Origin: Sphaerulina vaccinii
Taxonomy: Eukaryota; Ascomycota; Dothideomycetes; Mycosphaerellales; Mycosphaerellaceae
NCBI GenBank assembly: GCA_022570795.1
Contig: JAKUDP010000002.1
Location: 2,418,001-2,482,000 of the forward strand
Length of the DNA: 64,000 nucleotides
Direction of reading: 5' to 3'
The notes beneath the pieces are model-generated. The model was given only the letters and a program-made list of their open reading frames with translations. It was not told the origin of the DNA and did not search any database. Within the stretch, counting starts at the first letter, position 1. Each line of letters opens with the position of its first letter. The position numbers and the translations under genes are program-made. Positions 8,677-17,977 of the stretch are shown in pieces.

Positions 8677-11271
8677 CTAGTCGTTCTCAACAAAAGCGCC
8701 CTGTCCAAAGACTTCCATCCCTCTCCTCACATCCTCCACAATAGCCTCCGCTTCACGATGATTCGCCGCTTCAAAATCATACCTCTTAGTCTCTCTCTCA
8801 CGATAAACCAAAATGCGCACCATCTTCGTATGTTTCCTACTGACTTTTGCGCCAATAACGCTCGTCATAGGAACATTCGTAACTTTGCCAGATGGAGCAG
8901 CTAACGAATCAGGTGCTGCGGGCATAACTGTCATGTATTCTGGTGTGATGATGAGAGTTCTGGGATGTGTGGCTGCGAAGGATAGAGGCTGTTTTCGTAG
9001 GACGTTGTAGCGTTTGCCTTCGGTTTGCATGTTGAGGATTGAAGTGGTGTGGTTGAGTTCGGACTTTTGCTGAGCTGCTAGAGGATGCAACGTGAACTTT
9101 CCTTTGCGCTTCGTGTGGGTTGGCGTCGCATTTGCAGGTGTAAGTTCTAGAGGAGCGTTAGGTGACGAGCTGCCAGGAGAGCCCGAGAGACCACCGAGGA
9201 TACCATCAGGGCCATGGAAGCGACGTGGGACAAGATCGAGGTGGAGGCGATCATTGAGGGCTTCTACTGTGCGATCTGGAGGGGCAACTGTCTGTGTGCC
9301 GTGGACTTTAAGGTTATAAAGTGCTTTCTCGAGTCCGAGACGTGAGCAGGCTTGTTCGAAGACCTCGGCGATGTAGCTATCTGTTGTTGTTTCGTACTTG
9401 TCAACTCGAGAAGCCATCGTGGCTGGATTCATGTGGGTGATGGTGACGGTGCGTGGCGCACCAGTCTTCGCAGCACCTTGCCGCTCTTCACGTTGAGGCA
9501 TATCCGCGGGTTGATTTGTCGTCTCCTTCCTAAGCGCATTAGGACCAAATGACGGACCTGTGATGGGATTTGGTCGCGGATTGAATGAAGGCACTTGTTT
9601 GAGCGCCAAAGAGGTCTCTGTCGTTGAACGTTGGACTTCTGGTCGTTGCTGCGTGGGCCGTGCAGACTGTTGCTGTTGATCGAGCCTAAATGTCGATCTT
9701 GAGGGTGGCGACATGTCTCCAATCTGAGGCGTGATCTCTTCATTCTCCTTGAACTGTTCTTTCGTAGCCTTGACAAGTCCAAACTCATCCCATGGCTTAT
9801 CTCTCGCTCTTCTCTGTGGTGGCCGATTGTTGTTGGAAGTGAAGTCTACAGCTGGTCGTGTTCGTCCTAGTGCTGGGAAGTCGAGATCGATCTCCTCATC
9901 GTCTACTATTCGCAAGGTCCACCAGTTGATGTTGCACTCCTCTGGTGGCAGCTCAGGTTTGTAGCTCTCTTCAGCATACCGCCACAATGCCAGACCAATT
10001 AGTTCAGCGACTGTCACTGGCCGATCGTCTTTCGTCCTTCTCAAAGGTACTTCGATTGGCTTTGTAGGTTTGTCGGAAAATGGAGCATATATTTTGATCC
10101 ATAATGGACTTGCTTCACCCTTGCCAGAGACATCTGCGAAACGTTGGAATGGCTTGTCCGCAGATCCAGTGCCGGTTTCATTTAACGCCAAACTGATCAT
10201 GGACACCGGCTGAGGTAACATGCTGAGGGGCCGTTGACCAGAAGGCAGTCTAGGTAGTCTGGGAAGGGGATCTTTTGACTTCTTTGGCGAAGCACTAGCA
10301 CTGATGGCAGGCATGATGTCTGGAGGAGGCTTGAGAGGTGATCTGGACATATCGTCGCTGGCCTTAGGGAAGCCCAGCATGGATGGCGATTCTGCAGTGC
10401 CTTCAAACTCGTCGCTCAGATCAGAAGCCTCGCCTACATCAATGTCATCGTCGTCGTCAAGGTCGGAGTTGGCATCTGGCTCTTCTTCCTCAATATCATC
10501 CTCTAAAGCAAGCACACTTGGGCCTTTCCCAGGTCTGCTGGGCAGTTTCCGCTTGAACTTTTTGGGAGCTCCAACAACATCATTTTCGCTGGACATTTCG
10601 GAACTTGTGGTGGTATCTCTTCGTGCCCTCTGCTTGATCGTCTCAACCTGTCCCATGCTGCCACTACGCAGCCTGTTGAAGATGGGCTCCGGTGGTTTGG
10701 ATGGACTTGTGACCAGCACTTTAGGTCCATCGCCCTCGAACTCAGCTTTCAAGGTGCTCGCCTGCGTGGGCGGGGAAGACTTTGCTCGGTGTCGTATAGG
10801 CATCTTGGAGAACTTGATGCTCTGGGCAGGTCCTCTCTCATCTTCGTCGCTATCGTCGCTCAAGTCGGAACTGTCATCGTCCTCCAAAGCCTCTCTGCGC
10901 CGCCTCTTCTCACGCTTCCTATGATCGTGTAGTCCCGCAGCACCAATCGTGTCCTCACTCCCCCCCTGCCCAGTGACCAGTCCGCCGCCATCTCCGCCCT
11001 CTTCCTCTTCGAGTGTATGTCTGGTCGGTCTTCGTGGTCGCTGAAAGTACTCGCTACTGATGTCCGCAGAAGTGCCCGTGGGAATCGGTGGACTGTAACA
11101 TCGCTTGATCGCGGCAGTGTCTGGCAGCCATCCTGCAGTACGGAATGCTGGGTTGTTCAATACCGCCGGATTGAGGTTGATCAGTCTCTCGCCCACTCCG
11201 TCGTGGATCTGGTTCAGATATCCGAGTCGTAGCTGGTAGATGGAGAAGTCTTCGTTCATCAGTAAGGACAT
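8677..11271 (-). CDS. AVO1: TORC2 subunit AVO1/SIN1 (CRIM-RBD-PH)
   Basis: A single exon encodes 864 residues from the ATG at 11269-11271. The N-terminus (YQLRLGYLNQIHDGVGERLI) is the conserved SIN1 start that contacts the TORC2 core. Residues ~100-340 are disordered, with acidic and basic runs. The CRIM domain, which presents substrate kinases to TORC2, spans about 370-500 and includes APFSDKPTKPIEVPL and NINWWTLRIVDDEEIDLDFP. A Ras-binding-like domain follows at ~610-700. A C-terminal PH domain lies at ~750-855 (YNVLRKQPLSF to DVRRGMEVFG) and should bind phosphoinositides at the plasma membrane. All family parts are present in the usual order. It is divergently transcribed from the PRCC-like gene. 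Confidence 0.93.
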   Translation of the reverse strand: MSLLMNEDFSIYQLRLGYLNQIHDGVGERLINLNPAVLNNPAFRTAGWLPDTAAIKRCYSPPIPTGTSADISSEYFQRPRRPTRHTLEEEEGGDGGGLVTGQGGSEDTIGAAGLHDHRKREKRRRREALEDDDSSDLSDDSDEDERGPAQSIKFSKMPIRHRAKSSPPTQASTLKAEFEGDGPKVLVTSPSKPPEPIFNRLRSGSMGQVETIKQRARRDTTTSSEMSSENDVVGAPKKFKRKLPSRPGKGPSVLALEDDIEEEEPDANSDLDDDDDIDVGEASDLSDEFEGTAESPSMLGFPKASDDMSRSPLKPPPDIMPAISASASPKKSKDPLPRLPRLPSGQRPLSMLPQPVSMISLALNETGTGSADKPFQRFADVSGKGEASPLWIKIYAPFSDKPTKPIEVPLRRTKDDRPVTVAELIGLALWRYAEESYKPELPPEECNINWWTLRIVDDEEIDLDFPALGRTRPAVDFTSNNNRPPQRRARDKPWDEFGLVKATKEQFKENEEITPQIGDMSPPSRSTFRLDQQQQSARPTQQRPEVQRSTTETSLALKQVPSFNPRPNPITGPSFGPNALRKETTNQPADMPQREERQGAAKTGAPRTVTITHMNPATMASRVDKYETTTDSYIAEVFEQACSRLGLEKALYNLKVHGTQTVAPPDRTVEALNDRLHLDLVPRRFHGPDGILGGLSGSPGSSSPNAPLELTPANATPTHTKRKGKFTLHPLAAQQKSELNHTTSILNMQTEGKRYNVLRKQPLSFAATHPRTLIITPEYMTVMPAAPDSLAAPSGKVTNVPMTSVIGAKVSRKHTKMVRILVYRERETKRYDFEAANHREAEAIVEDVRRGMEVFGQGAFVEND

Positions 11272-11463
11272 GTTCCAATACTTGCTTGCAGACGTCCAGC
11301 GATACGAGCAGTCCGCTGCTTGCTGTTCACATTGTGTTGTTATACTACAATGTAAGGTGGAGCAAGGGTCTCGGTGGTGGGTGTTTGGGCACGAGTCAAG
11401 TCAGATGGAGGCACAACTGAAGAGAGTATATCTCGCTGATCACACACATCAACATCACCGACC
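11272..11463. promoter_or_regulatory. Shared divergent promoter of AVO1 and the PRCC-like gene
   Basis: Only 192 bases separate the two start codons, so both promoters must overlap here. No clear TATA box stands out. The compact head-to-head arrangement suggests co-regulation, which is inference. Confidence 0.5.
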
Positions 11464-12504
11464 ATGGCTCTCGTCAGCTACTCAGACAGTGAAAGCGACG
11501 GTGAGAGTGCGCCAGCTGCTCCAGTACCACAAGTGGCACCGAAGCCGGCATTTCAGAAAGCAGCGCCAGGAAAGTTGCAAGTCAGTCTACCAAGTCTGAA
11601 GCCCGAGCCAGGTCAAAAGGTCGATGCAGACACAGATGGACCACCAGCGAAAAGAGCAAGGACAGGTGGCGCATTCAGCGGCTTCAATGCGCTCTTACCG
11701 GCACCGAAGAAGGCGCCTGTCCTGAAGAAGGGCGTCACCTTGAAGACGAGTAGCGAGGCTGCTTTCAGTCGCAACCCACTTCCACAGCAGAGTGAAGATG
11801 ATTCGTATACGGCGCCAGACCTGAGTGATGTAGGGAAGGCAGAGAAGAAAGATAGTCCGCCGCCAGAGCCCAAGTTTGTCGGCAAGGCGACGAGATTTCT
11901 GCCCTTGAGCGTGTCGAGTAAGAAGAAAAAGAAGCCAATTCCCAAGGTACTTGTGCCGGAGAAGATCCTCCCACCAAATGGAACAGCAGATGCAGCAGTA
12001 TCACAGGCGGTAGAGCCACCCAAACCAACGCCGAAGAAGTCGCTCTTCTCTGTCACACAGGAGGAGGAGGAGGATGTGCCTGCAGGACTGAGTACCGGAG
12101 ACTATGAACCTATAACAACAACCCAGGATCAAGTCTCGCAAGAAGAGACAGTTCAACCAACATATCAGCAATCGACAGCACCTTCAAATCTAAACTCTCT
12201 CGAAGCGGTAGCAGCAGACATGAACCTCACTCCTGCTCAGCGAAGACAGCTGTTCGGGCGAAACGGCAAGGATGCCAAGGTGACACACTTCGACATGGAT
12301 GCTCAATACGCGGAGAACGAACGCGCGAGACAAGCGGGAGAGGTCGTGGAACATCGCGCTGTGAAAGCCATCTCGGCTGGCAAGCACAGTTTGCAACAGC
12401 TTGTCAACAACTCCCAGAGCCAACAGGAGGCCTTGAAGGACAAATGGGCTGATGGCAAGAGAGCGAGAGGTGAGGGAGGCAGCAAGTATGGGTGGAGCAC
12501 TTGA
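11464..12504 (+). CDS. PRCC-type protein (MAD2B-interacting domain, splicing-associated)
   Basis: A single exon encodes 346 residues. The start MALVSYSDSESDGE is the acidic N-terminal signature of this family (LVxYxxSDSE). The middle is Pro/Lys/Ala rich and disordered and includes KRARTGGAFSGFNALLPAPK, the conserved LLP motif region. The C-terminus carries the PRCC domain, LTPAQRRQLFGRNG, then AQYAENERARQAGE and AGKHSLQQLVNN, ending in SKYGWST. Vertebrate PRCC binds MAD2B and associates with pre-mRNA splicing factors; fungal members are usually annotated as mitotic checkpoint regulators by domain name only. Nuclear location is expected. The ATG follows an ACC context and is 192 bases from the divergent AVO1 start. 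Confidence 0.88.
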   Translation: MALVSYSDSESDGESAPAAPVPQVAPKPAFQKAAPGKLQVSLPSLKPEPGQKVDADTDGPPAKRARTGGAFSGFNALLPAPKKAPVLKKGVTLKTSSEAAFSRNPLPQQSEDDSYTAPDLSDVGKAEKKDSPPPEPKFVGKATRFLPLSVSSKKKKKPIPKVLVPEKILPPNGTADAAVSQAVEPPKPTPKKSLFSVTQEEEEDVPAGLSTGDYEPITTTQDQVSQEETVQPTYQQSTAPSNLNSLEAVAADMNLTPAQRRQLFGRNGKDAKVTHFDMDAQYAENERARQAGEVVEHRAVKAISAGKHSLQQLVNNSQSQQEALKDKWADGKRARGEGGSKYGWST

Positions 12505-12832
12505 GGGGTGTTGCTGCTACAGGCCTACGCTGGCTAAGAGCAGTCTCTAGTCGCGGCTTTGAGACTCATGTATGTCTCAGACAGCACTCAATGCGACAGT
12601 GTCGTGTCTGGAGGAAGATTATTCACGCTGGAAGCGCCGCGTGTTGCGTTACAAGGGCAGGATAAGTACCACTCCGTTTCCTGCTACTGAGCCTTTCTTC
12701 TTTCATAAACCTACCTTAGCAGCCACAGACTCAGAATCATAACTCGAGATCGAATTCACCAGCCGACCTAGGATCGAACCATCAGACACAACATACAGCA
12801 TACATCATACTACCGCCCATACATCAGCCAAT

Positions 12833-13657
12833 ATGCGACTCCGACTTGTCGTCTTCGCCATCTTGCTCTCTCTAGGCCTCGGGAGTGCTGCTTGGCCAGC
12901 CTTCGTGCAACACGTGTTCGGTCTCACAGCGGACTATAATGGAGTCGAACATGCAGCACTTTATTCTTCCGGCTTCTCCGCTGGCGGCGATGCTTCTCGC
13001 CCAGTGTCGAAGCCAAGCACTACTTATGTCTGGGTTTTGCGCAAGCACACAAGGAATGCCCAATTGCCGATCAGCTCCTGGACACAGTCCGTGCCATTCA
13101 TCACGCGCTTCTTTTCCGGCGCGAACTATTACGAAGAGCTTGAGAAGGACAAGACTGCATTCAACGATCACTTCCGTCTTCATGGTATCGAAAGCTCAGA
13201 GCGCATCAGGAGCCAGATGTGGTGTCTCAACTCAAGCATCAAATACTTGCAGTACTACGCGCAAGTTGTATCCAGTTCTCGACGATGGATCGAAAGTGGG
13301 CAGATCAACTTGCCCTACCAGTACAAGCTCCAGCTCGGAATTCTACATCGGCTTGCTGGCGAAGGATTCCTGATAGTGATCCGCTTTGTAGCCTGTGCCT
13401 TCATTCTGCCTGGAGCTACAGCGACTCTTGATCGCCTTGACGGAATTTTTGGGAGCGAACTGGCATTGCACAGATATTCAGGCTTGGGAGAAGCAGCAGG
13501 AGCGCCCGAAAAATACGCACTCGTACGAATCATTGAGTTTCGCAACTTCAAGGCCGAGCAGATTGTCTTGGCTAAGCAGCTCATCATGGAGGAGAGCGTC
13601 ACAGGACAATATCAAGCCGTAGACCTGAATTTTGTGAAGGCTACGGCGATGTACTGA
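12833..13657 (+). CDS. Secreted protein of unknown family, tandem paralogue 1
   Basis: A single exon encodes 274 residues. The N-terminus MRLRLVVFAILLSLGLGSAAW is a clear signal peptide. The mature protein has no domain I recognise and only two or three cysteines; it is mostly predicted helical, with NDHFRLHGIESSERIRSQMW in its middle. It matches the next gene (14275-15219) in the signal peptide, the early FGLT/LGLT segment, the V-W-x-L motif and the N-x-F/R region, so they are tandem duplicates. The stop is earlier than in the paralogue. A coding-like frame, shifted by one, continues for about 25 residues past it (GDVLKFVERTRNTEDE), so the 3' end may have been frameshifted. Confidence 0.72.
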   Translation: MRLRLVVFAILLSLGLGSAAWPAFVQHVFGLTADYNGVEHAALYSSGFSAGGDASRPVSKPSTTYVWVLRKHTRNAQLPISSWTQSVPFITRFFSGANYYEELEKDKTAFNDHFRLHGIESSERIRSQMWCLNSSIKYLQYYAQVVSSSRRWIESGQINLPYQYKLQLGILHRLAGEGFLIVIRFVACAFILPGATATLDRLDGIFGSELALHRYSGLGEAAGAPEKYALVRIIEFRNFKAEQIVLAKQLIMEESVTGQYQAVDLNFVKATAMY

Positions 13658-14274
13658 AGTTCGTGGAAAGGACGCGAAACACTGAAGACGAGCGGTTCCT
13701 CCTCAGGTTTGTTGTATGATGTTCTCAAACCTGACCTTGAGAAGAGGCACAGATATGGAGTTGTGGCATGATGCGGGAACGTGGAAGGCGCTCGTTCAAG
13801 AGCGAGAGTGAAAGATACTGCAAGGCTTCATTAGTCTTTCCAACGCTGGAGCATTCACGGCCGAGCTGTCAGTGCAGTAGAAGCTGCTCGCCGAATCACG
13901 GAATTGGACGTGACCTTTGTCTAACACCAAGAGAAGCATTGGAGCAAACTTCCAGGAACGCGTTAAGGCAACATGACTATTCACTTCATGAGGACGCGTT
14001 GGTTGCCTCAACGAGTAGCATAAGTATCATATGTTCTCCTTCTGCTGATGCTTCTCTTCCACGATACTAGACAGCAAGCACATTACAGCAACACTGAGCC
14101 TCTCCGATAACTCAAGCACCACTCTGAGCGACACTGCTTTCCCAAAGACAATACCGAATCGACTATACCAGACCGTGCTACATTCGCAACTTCTTTCTCA
14201 CACCAGTATTACCGTGAAGCAACATCGGACGCAACGCCTCCAGATCCGGACCTCCCACCCAGCTATCGCCCACG
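13658..14274. other. Intergenic between tandem secreted paralogues
   Basis: No separate gene seen. The first bases may contain the frameshifted tail of the upstream paralogue. The rest gives no recognisable product and holds the promoter of the second paralogue. Confidence 0.35.
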
Positions 14275-15219
14275 ATGCGAGCTCAAACTATCATCACAGC
14301 CCTATTGCTTTCTGCCACGATTGGATATGCAAGCTGGCTAGTGGCTTCACAACAGCTCCTCGGACTCACGCGGAATCGCGGAGACGTGCCCCAAGCACAC
14401 ATCTTCACGTCCTCGCAGTCACCTTGTGGTCAGGTTCCTTGCCAGGACTTAGCGCCGAACATGACTCGTGTCTGGACTCTTTGCAATCACACGCAGGTGC
14501 TTGTCACATCCCTCGAGCCATGGATCAGGCGATCGGCTTCCCTGAACGACCAGTTCGACAACGCCAACGACTGGCCAACGCTCATGAGCAATAGAAACGC
14601 TTTTGACAATAGACTCAACTTTGACACTCTCGAGAATGGGCAAGCGATACGCAAAGCGATGTGGCTCCTGGTCGAAGAAACCTCCTGGATGCTTAGTGGA
14701 TTGAGTCTTGCCTCGTCATATTCGATAGATATGAACATCGCTAAAAGTCACATCGCTCGACTGCATGCCACAGGCAGCGGAATCATTGAAACCAAAGACA
14801 AGCTGTACGACATTAAAACTCTCTGCTTCTATTGCGCTCTGGCTGCCCAGCGCCTCAGCTCCAGTTTCACGATATCGCGCCTCAAGTCTGCTGCTTCCCA
14901 ACTAGATCATCTCATTGAGCTTGAGGTCGCTTCAATCGCTTCGAAATCGGACTCGCTCATCGGCTTATTGCTTGCTGGTCCAGACACGCCTCAGCTGGCA
15001 GCCTGGGCACGTATAGTACAGGCTCGGAACTCTTACGTCGAATATCTGGCAGCTGGCGAAGGCCTGATCGCAGATACAGAGCTTACCGAGATCAAGGTAC
15101 TGCTATCCGCGGTTGAAGGCGAGCAGGAGAAGCTGCGTGTTCTTTCGGAAAAGTGGCCATCAATTGAGCGAGCACAAACTGTCAACCAAATCGTGGTGGC
15201 GATTCAGCAGGTTGAGTAA
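14275..15219 (+). CDS. Secreted protein of unknown family, tandem paralogue 2
   Basis: A single exon encodes 314 residues. A signal peptide (MRAQTIITALLLSATIGYAS) is followed by LVASQQLLGLTRNRGDVPQ and then a region with paired cysteines (PCGQVPCQDL, TLCNHTQ). The remainder is alpha-helical in character with many Leu, Ala and Ser and shows no catalytic motif. It aligns with the gene at 12833-13657 over most of its length, although the sequences have diverged widely. It is 40 residues longer, with a charged C-terminal helix (EGEQEKLRVLSEKWPSIE) that the first copy may have lost. The function is unknown. Duplicated, divergent secreted proteins of this kind are often host- or niche-associated in fungi, which is inference. 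Confidence 0.75.
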   Translation: MRAQTIITALLLSATIGYASWLVASQQLLGLTRNRGDVPQAHIFTSSQSPCGQVPCQDLAPNMTRVWTLCNHTQVLVTSLEPWIRRSASLNDQFDNANDWPTLMSNRNAFDNRLNFDTLENGQAIRKAMWLLVEETSWMLSGLSLASSYSIDMNIAKSHIARLHATGSGIIETKDKLYDIKTLCFYCALAAQRLSSSFTISRLKSAASQLDHLIELEVASIASKSDSLIGLLLAGPDTPQLAAWARIVQARNSYVEYLAAGEGLIADTELTEIKVLLSAVEGEQEKLRVLSEKWPSIERAQTVNQIVVAIQQVE

Positions 15220-15290
15220 TAGGGTAATGACATCTTCTGTGGTGATAGGAGTGAAACACACAAGACAAAAGAGTGTCGTCCATGAGGCAT

Positions 15291-15434
15291 CGGGCTATCT
15301 GTCAAGAGCCGGAAAGCGAGGTAGACACGCATAGATCGTCGATTGCGCTCAAGGATACCATCAGCTACGATCTTGCAGGTAAGCAAGCTGTCTCACAGAA
15401 CTCAAGCCTGCTGAGGCAACGATCTCAGAGACAG
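15291..15434 (+). pseudogene. Relic fragment of the DUF7730-like gene (exon plus intron)
   Basis: This stretch closely matches the reverse complement of about 7720-7868. The exon part still reads ICQEPESEVD and IALKDTISYD against ICQEPESEAD and ALKDTISND in the full gene. The homology runs on through the splice donor into intron sequence (CAGAACTCAAGCCTGC is identical in both), so it arose from a DNA-level duplication, not from mRNA. It has no start, no beginning or end of the domain, and runs into a microsatellite. Confidence 0.8.
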
Positions 15435-15474
15435 AAAGACAGGAAGACAGGAAGACAGGAAGACAGGAAGACAG
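15430..15474. repeat. (GACAGGAA)n microsatellite
   Basis: Five to six 8-base units, the first with one change (GACAGAAA), start exactly where homology to the DUF7730-like gene ends. The source locus has a single GACAGG at the same point, so the array expanded after the duplication. Confidence 0.85.
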
Positions 15475-15628
15475 GCCTGTGGTGATGCTTGTAGAAGTCA
15501 ATTGAGGCAAGTTGGTTACTGTTGGTATGGATATCATCGCTCGTTGTTATTGACTTCAGAAGCAAAAAAGAATACAGCAAAACCTCTCCAAACGCATCGC
15601 CGTCTCACACAGAAACAATAAAAACTTC

Positions 15629-17494
15629 TCAATAACCTAGCATCATTCCTTCGTAGGCCCCCATAACAATACTCATACCATCTCGGACCACCCTCTGCTT
15701 CGCAACCTGACCGCTCTCATCAGTTCCACCAAGCCAAGAATACATAGCAAGTTGCCCATCATGTTTGTACACGCCAGGAATCGGCGGTAACAGGAAGACA
15801 ACATTCTCAGTACCAGTCAAGTTGAGGACGACCAATATGTCCCTACCGAGTCCCTCATGTCGCCTTGAGATCGATCGCTTCCAATACGCGAATACCCGGC
15901 ACTCCTGATCAAGAGTTTGAGGTACGACTTCAAAATCACCAAATATCAAAGTTTCCGAATGATCTTGTCGTAAACGTATCTGTTTGCGCCAGAACCTCAG
16001 CACGGAAGCTGAATCTGAATCTTGTTTTTCGATGTTACATCCTTCGTTTTCGGAGTCGGTATTCATGGGACTCCAAGTCTGGCCTTCTTCGATGTCTGAG
16101 AATCCAGCATTCAGTCTCGATGAGGGTGGGTTCCATGGTAGAGGCATTCTTGCGTGGTCTCTAGCTTTCAATCGAACTTGCTCTTCGAAGTCCGACATAT
16201 CCACTTCTTCGCCAGGAGCTGCGTTCAGGCCAGATTGATAGCAAGCCTCCCAAGCCTTCCTAATTTCCACATCAGGATATCTGCTGATAGGGATATCATT
16301 CGAGAGGTTTGTAAGTCCAAGCTCCTGACCCTGATAAACAAACAATGTCCCACTCAAAGTTGTCTGCAACAAGCACAACATCTTTGCGACTTTTTCCTGG
16401 TTCAGTGCGTTGCCATCACCGAATCTCGAAACCGATCGAGCAGTATCATGGCTCTCCAACCAGATCGTATTCTGACAGCCACCTTTCAATTGCGTTTGCC
16501 ATTTCGTCACAATAACCTTCAGCTTACTCAAAATCTCTTCTTTAGAACTCAGACAAGCGCTAGATTTCCCATTCGGTCCAGAATCTACATCGAAGAGATC
16601 GTACTGATACGCCAGATTCAATTCTTTGCGATCAGGCGAGATATATTTCGCAACATCTTCTGGTTGGGAAGTCACGATAACTTCACCCACAGTCATTGCG
16701 GAGTAAGGATCTAGGACTTCTGAGCGCATTTCTCGCAAGTACTCGTGAACTCGTGGGCCGTTGCAATAGAGGGAATAAGCTGGTTGTTCAAACACGCCTG
16801 GATTCACGATCTCTGCATCTTTCGTTTCCAGATCTTCGGGTTTGGATATCATGTTGATGACATCTAGACGAAAACCTGCAACGCCCTTGTTGAGCCAGAA
16901 TTTCATATCTTCGTAAACTGCGTTCCGGACTGAAGGATTGGACCAATTGAGATCAGGTTGTTCTTTGGAGAAGATTCGGAGATAGTATTCGTCGGTGACT
17001 TTATCGTGAGTCCATGCAGAGCCAGTGAAGATAGATTCCCAGTTATTTGGCGGTAATCGCTCGCCATTCTTTCCGATCTTGCCTTTGCGCCAGATATACC
17101 AATCTCTCTTCTCGTTGCCTTTGCTCTTCCGACTCTCGAGAAACCAAGGATGTTGATCGCTTGTATGGTTGACGACCATATCCATTATCAGCTTGATCTC
17201 AGCTTTGTCCGATTCCGCAATCAACATCTCGATATCAGAGACGGTTCCATATTGAGGATCGATCTCGCGGTAGTTTACGACATCGTAGCCCATATCTACG
17301 CCTCCGGATCGATGACATGCTGCTAGCCAGACTGCGTTTATGCCGAGAGAAGTGAGGTATGAAATTTGGGAAATTACGCCGAAAATGTCGCCTATGCCGT
17401 CCTTGTTACTGTCTTTAAAGGAGGAGGGGTATATTTCGTAGATTGTGGCTGTTTTCCACCAGGGAACGGAGGAGGAGGCTTGTGGTGGTAGCAT
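15629..17494 (-). CDS. GH13 alpha-glucosidase / oligo-1,6-glucosidase (isomaltase type)
   Basis: A single exon encodes 621 residues from the ATG at 17492-17494 (MLPPQASSSVPWWK); the frame is open further upstream but has no ATG. WWKTATIYEIYPSSFKDSN and DGIGDIFG are the usual start of GH13 alpha-glucosidases. Region I is DMVVNH, region II is GFRLDVINM (catalytic Asp), region III is TVGEVI (acid/base Glu), and region IV is LESHDTARS (transition-state Asp). The Val after the nucleophile Asp is typical of isomaltases, against Ala/Thr in maltases. Two departures stand out: the usual WLSPIY/WLCPIY strand reads WLAACH, and region IV has SHD in place of NHD. With no signal peptide it should be cytosolic, hydrolysing imported isomaltose or short alpha-glucans. 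Confidence 0.9.
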   Translation of the reverse strand: MLPPQASSSVPWWKTATIYEIYPSSFKDSNKDGIGDIFGVISQISYLTSLGINAVWLAACHRSGGVDMGYDVVNYREIDPQYGTVSDIEMLIAESDKAEIKLIMDMVVNHTSDQHPWFLESRKSKGNEKRDWYIWRKGKIGKNGERLPPNNWESIFTGSAWTHDKVTDEYYLRIFSKEQPDLNWSNPSVRNAVYEDMKFWLNKGVAGFRLDVINMISKPEDLETKDAEIVNPGVFEQPAYSLYCNGPRVHEYLREMRSEVLDPYSAMTVGEVIVTSQPEDVAKYISPDRKELNLAYQYDLFDVDSGPNGKSSACLSSKEEILSKLKVIVTKWQTQLKGGCQNTIWLESHDTARSVSRFGDGNALNQEKVAKMLCLLQTTLSGTLFVYQGQELGLTNLSNDIPISRYPDVEIRKAWEACYQSGLNAAPGEEVDMSDFEEQVRLKARDHARMPLPWNPPSSRLNAGFSDIEEGQTWSPMNTDSENEGCNIEKQDSDSASVLRFWRKQIRLRQDHSETLIFGDFEVVPQTLDQECRVFAYWKRSISRRHEGLGRDILVVLNLTGTENVVFLLPPIPGVYKHDGQLAMYSWLGGTDESGQVAKQRVVRDGMSIVMGAYEGMMLGY

Positions 17495-17977
17495 GGTGTT
17501 CAGAGTTTCAAGGTGTGTTTTTGATCTGAGTGTTTCGGGGGATGGTTGCAAGATTTCTGAAGCTGGGCTCGCATACTTTGGTCTTCATCGGTCTTTTGTT
17601 GTATGTTGTTCGATCGTAGATCTTGTGTGCATCGTCATGCAGTGCTTGCTGGCAAAGTCATGCAGTGTGACCTGATCTACTGACACGTCAGTATCGTAGC
17701 CATATCAGTACTTGTCAATAGAAATTCCTTTGCTATTCGTTGGCAACACTGTCAACATTCCGCCTAGAGAATTTCTTGCAGGCGCCATATAAAACAATAG
17801 GCACTTGCCTGCCGTCTAAGTTCCTGTATCGCATTGAGGTAGCTACACTCATATTCTCCTCATCGATCTGTCCTTTGACCACAATTCTATTGCTGGCGGG
17901 ACGCTCACCTTACATTGTGGTGGCTGTAGTTGCTGCTTCGATAAGCTCAGCCAGGCCAATCTTTGTGGCCAATAATC
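17495..17977. other. Intergenic, isomaltase promoter
   Basis: No gene seen. It holds the upstream region of the minus-strand isomaltase and the 3' flank of the next minus-strand gene. Confidence 0.4.

Noticed and set aside
10304..10924. 206-codon open frame on the plus strand opposite AVO1
   Set aside because: It is antisense to disordered, Ser/Asp-rich coding sequence, whose composition suppresses stops on the other strand; it has no domain.
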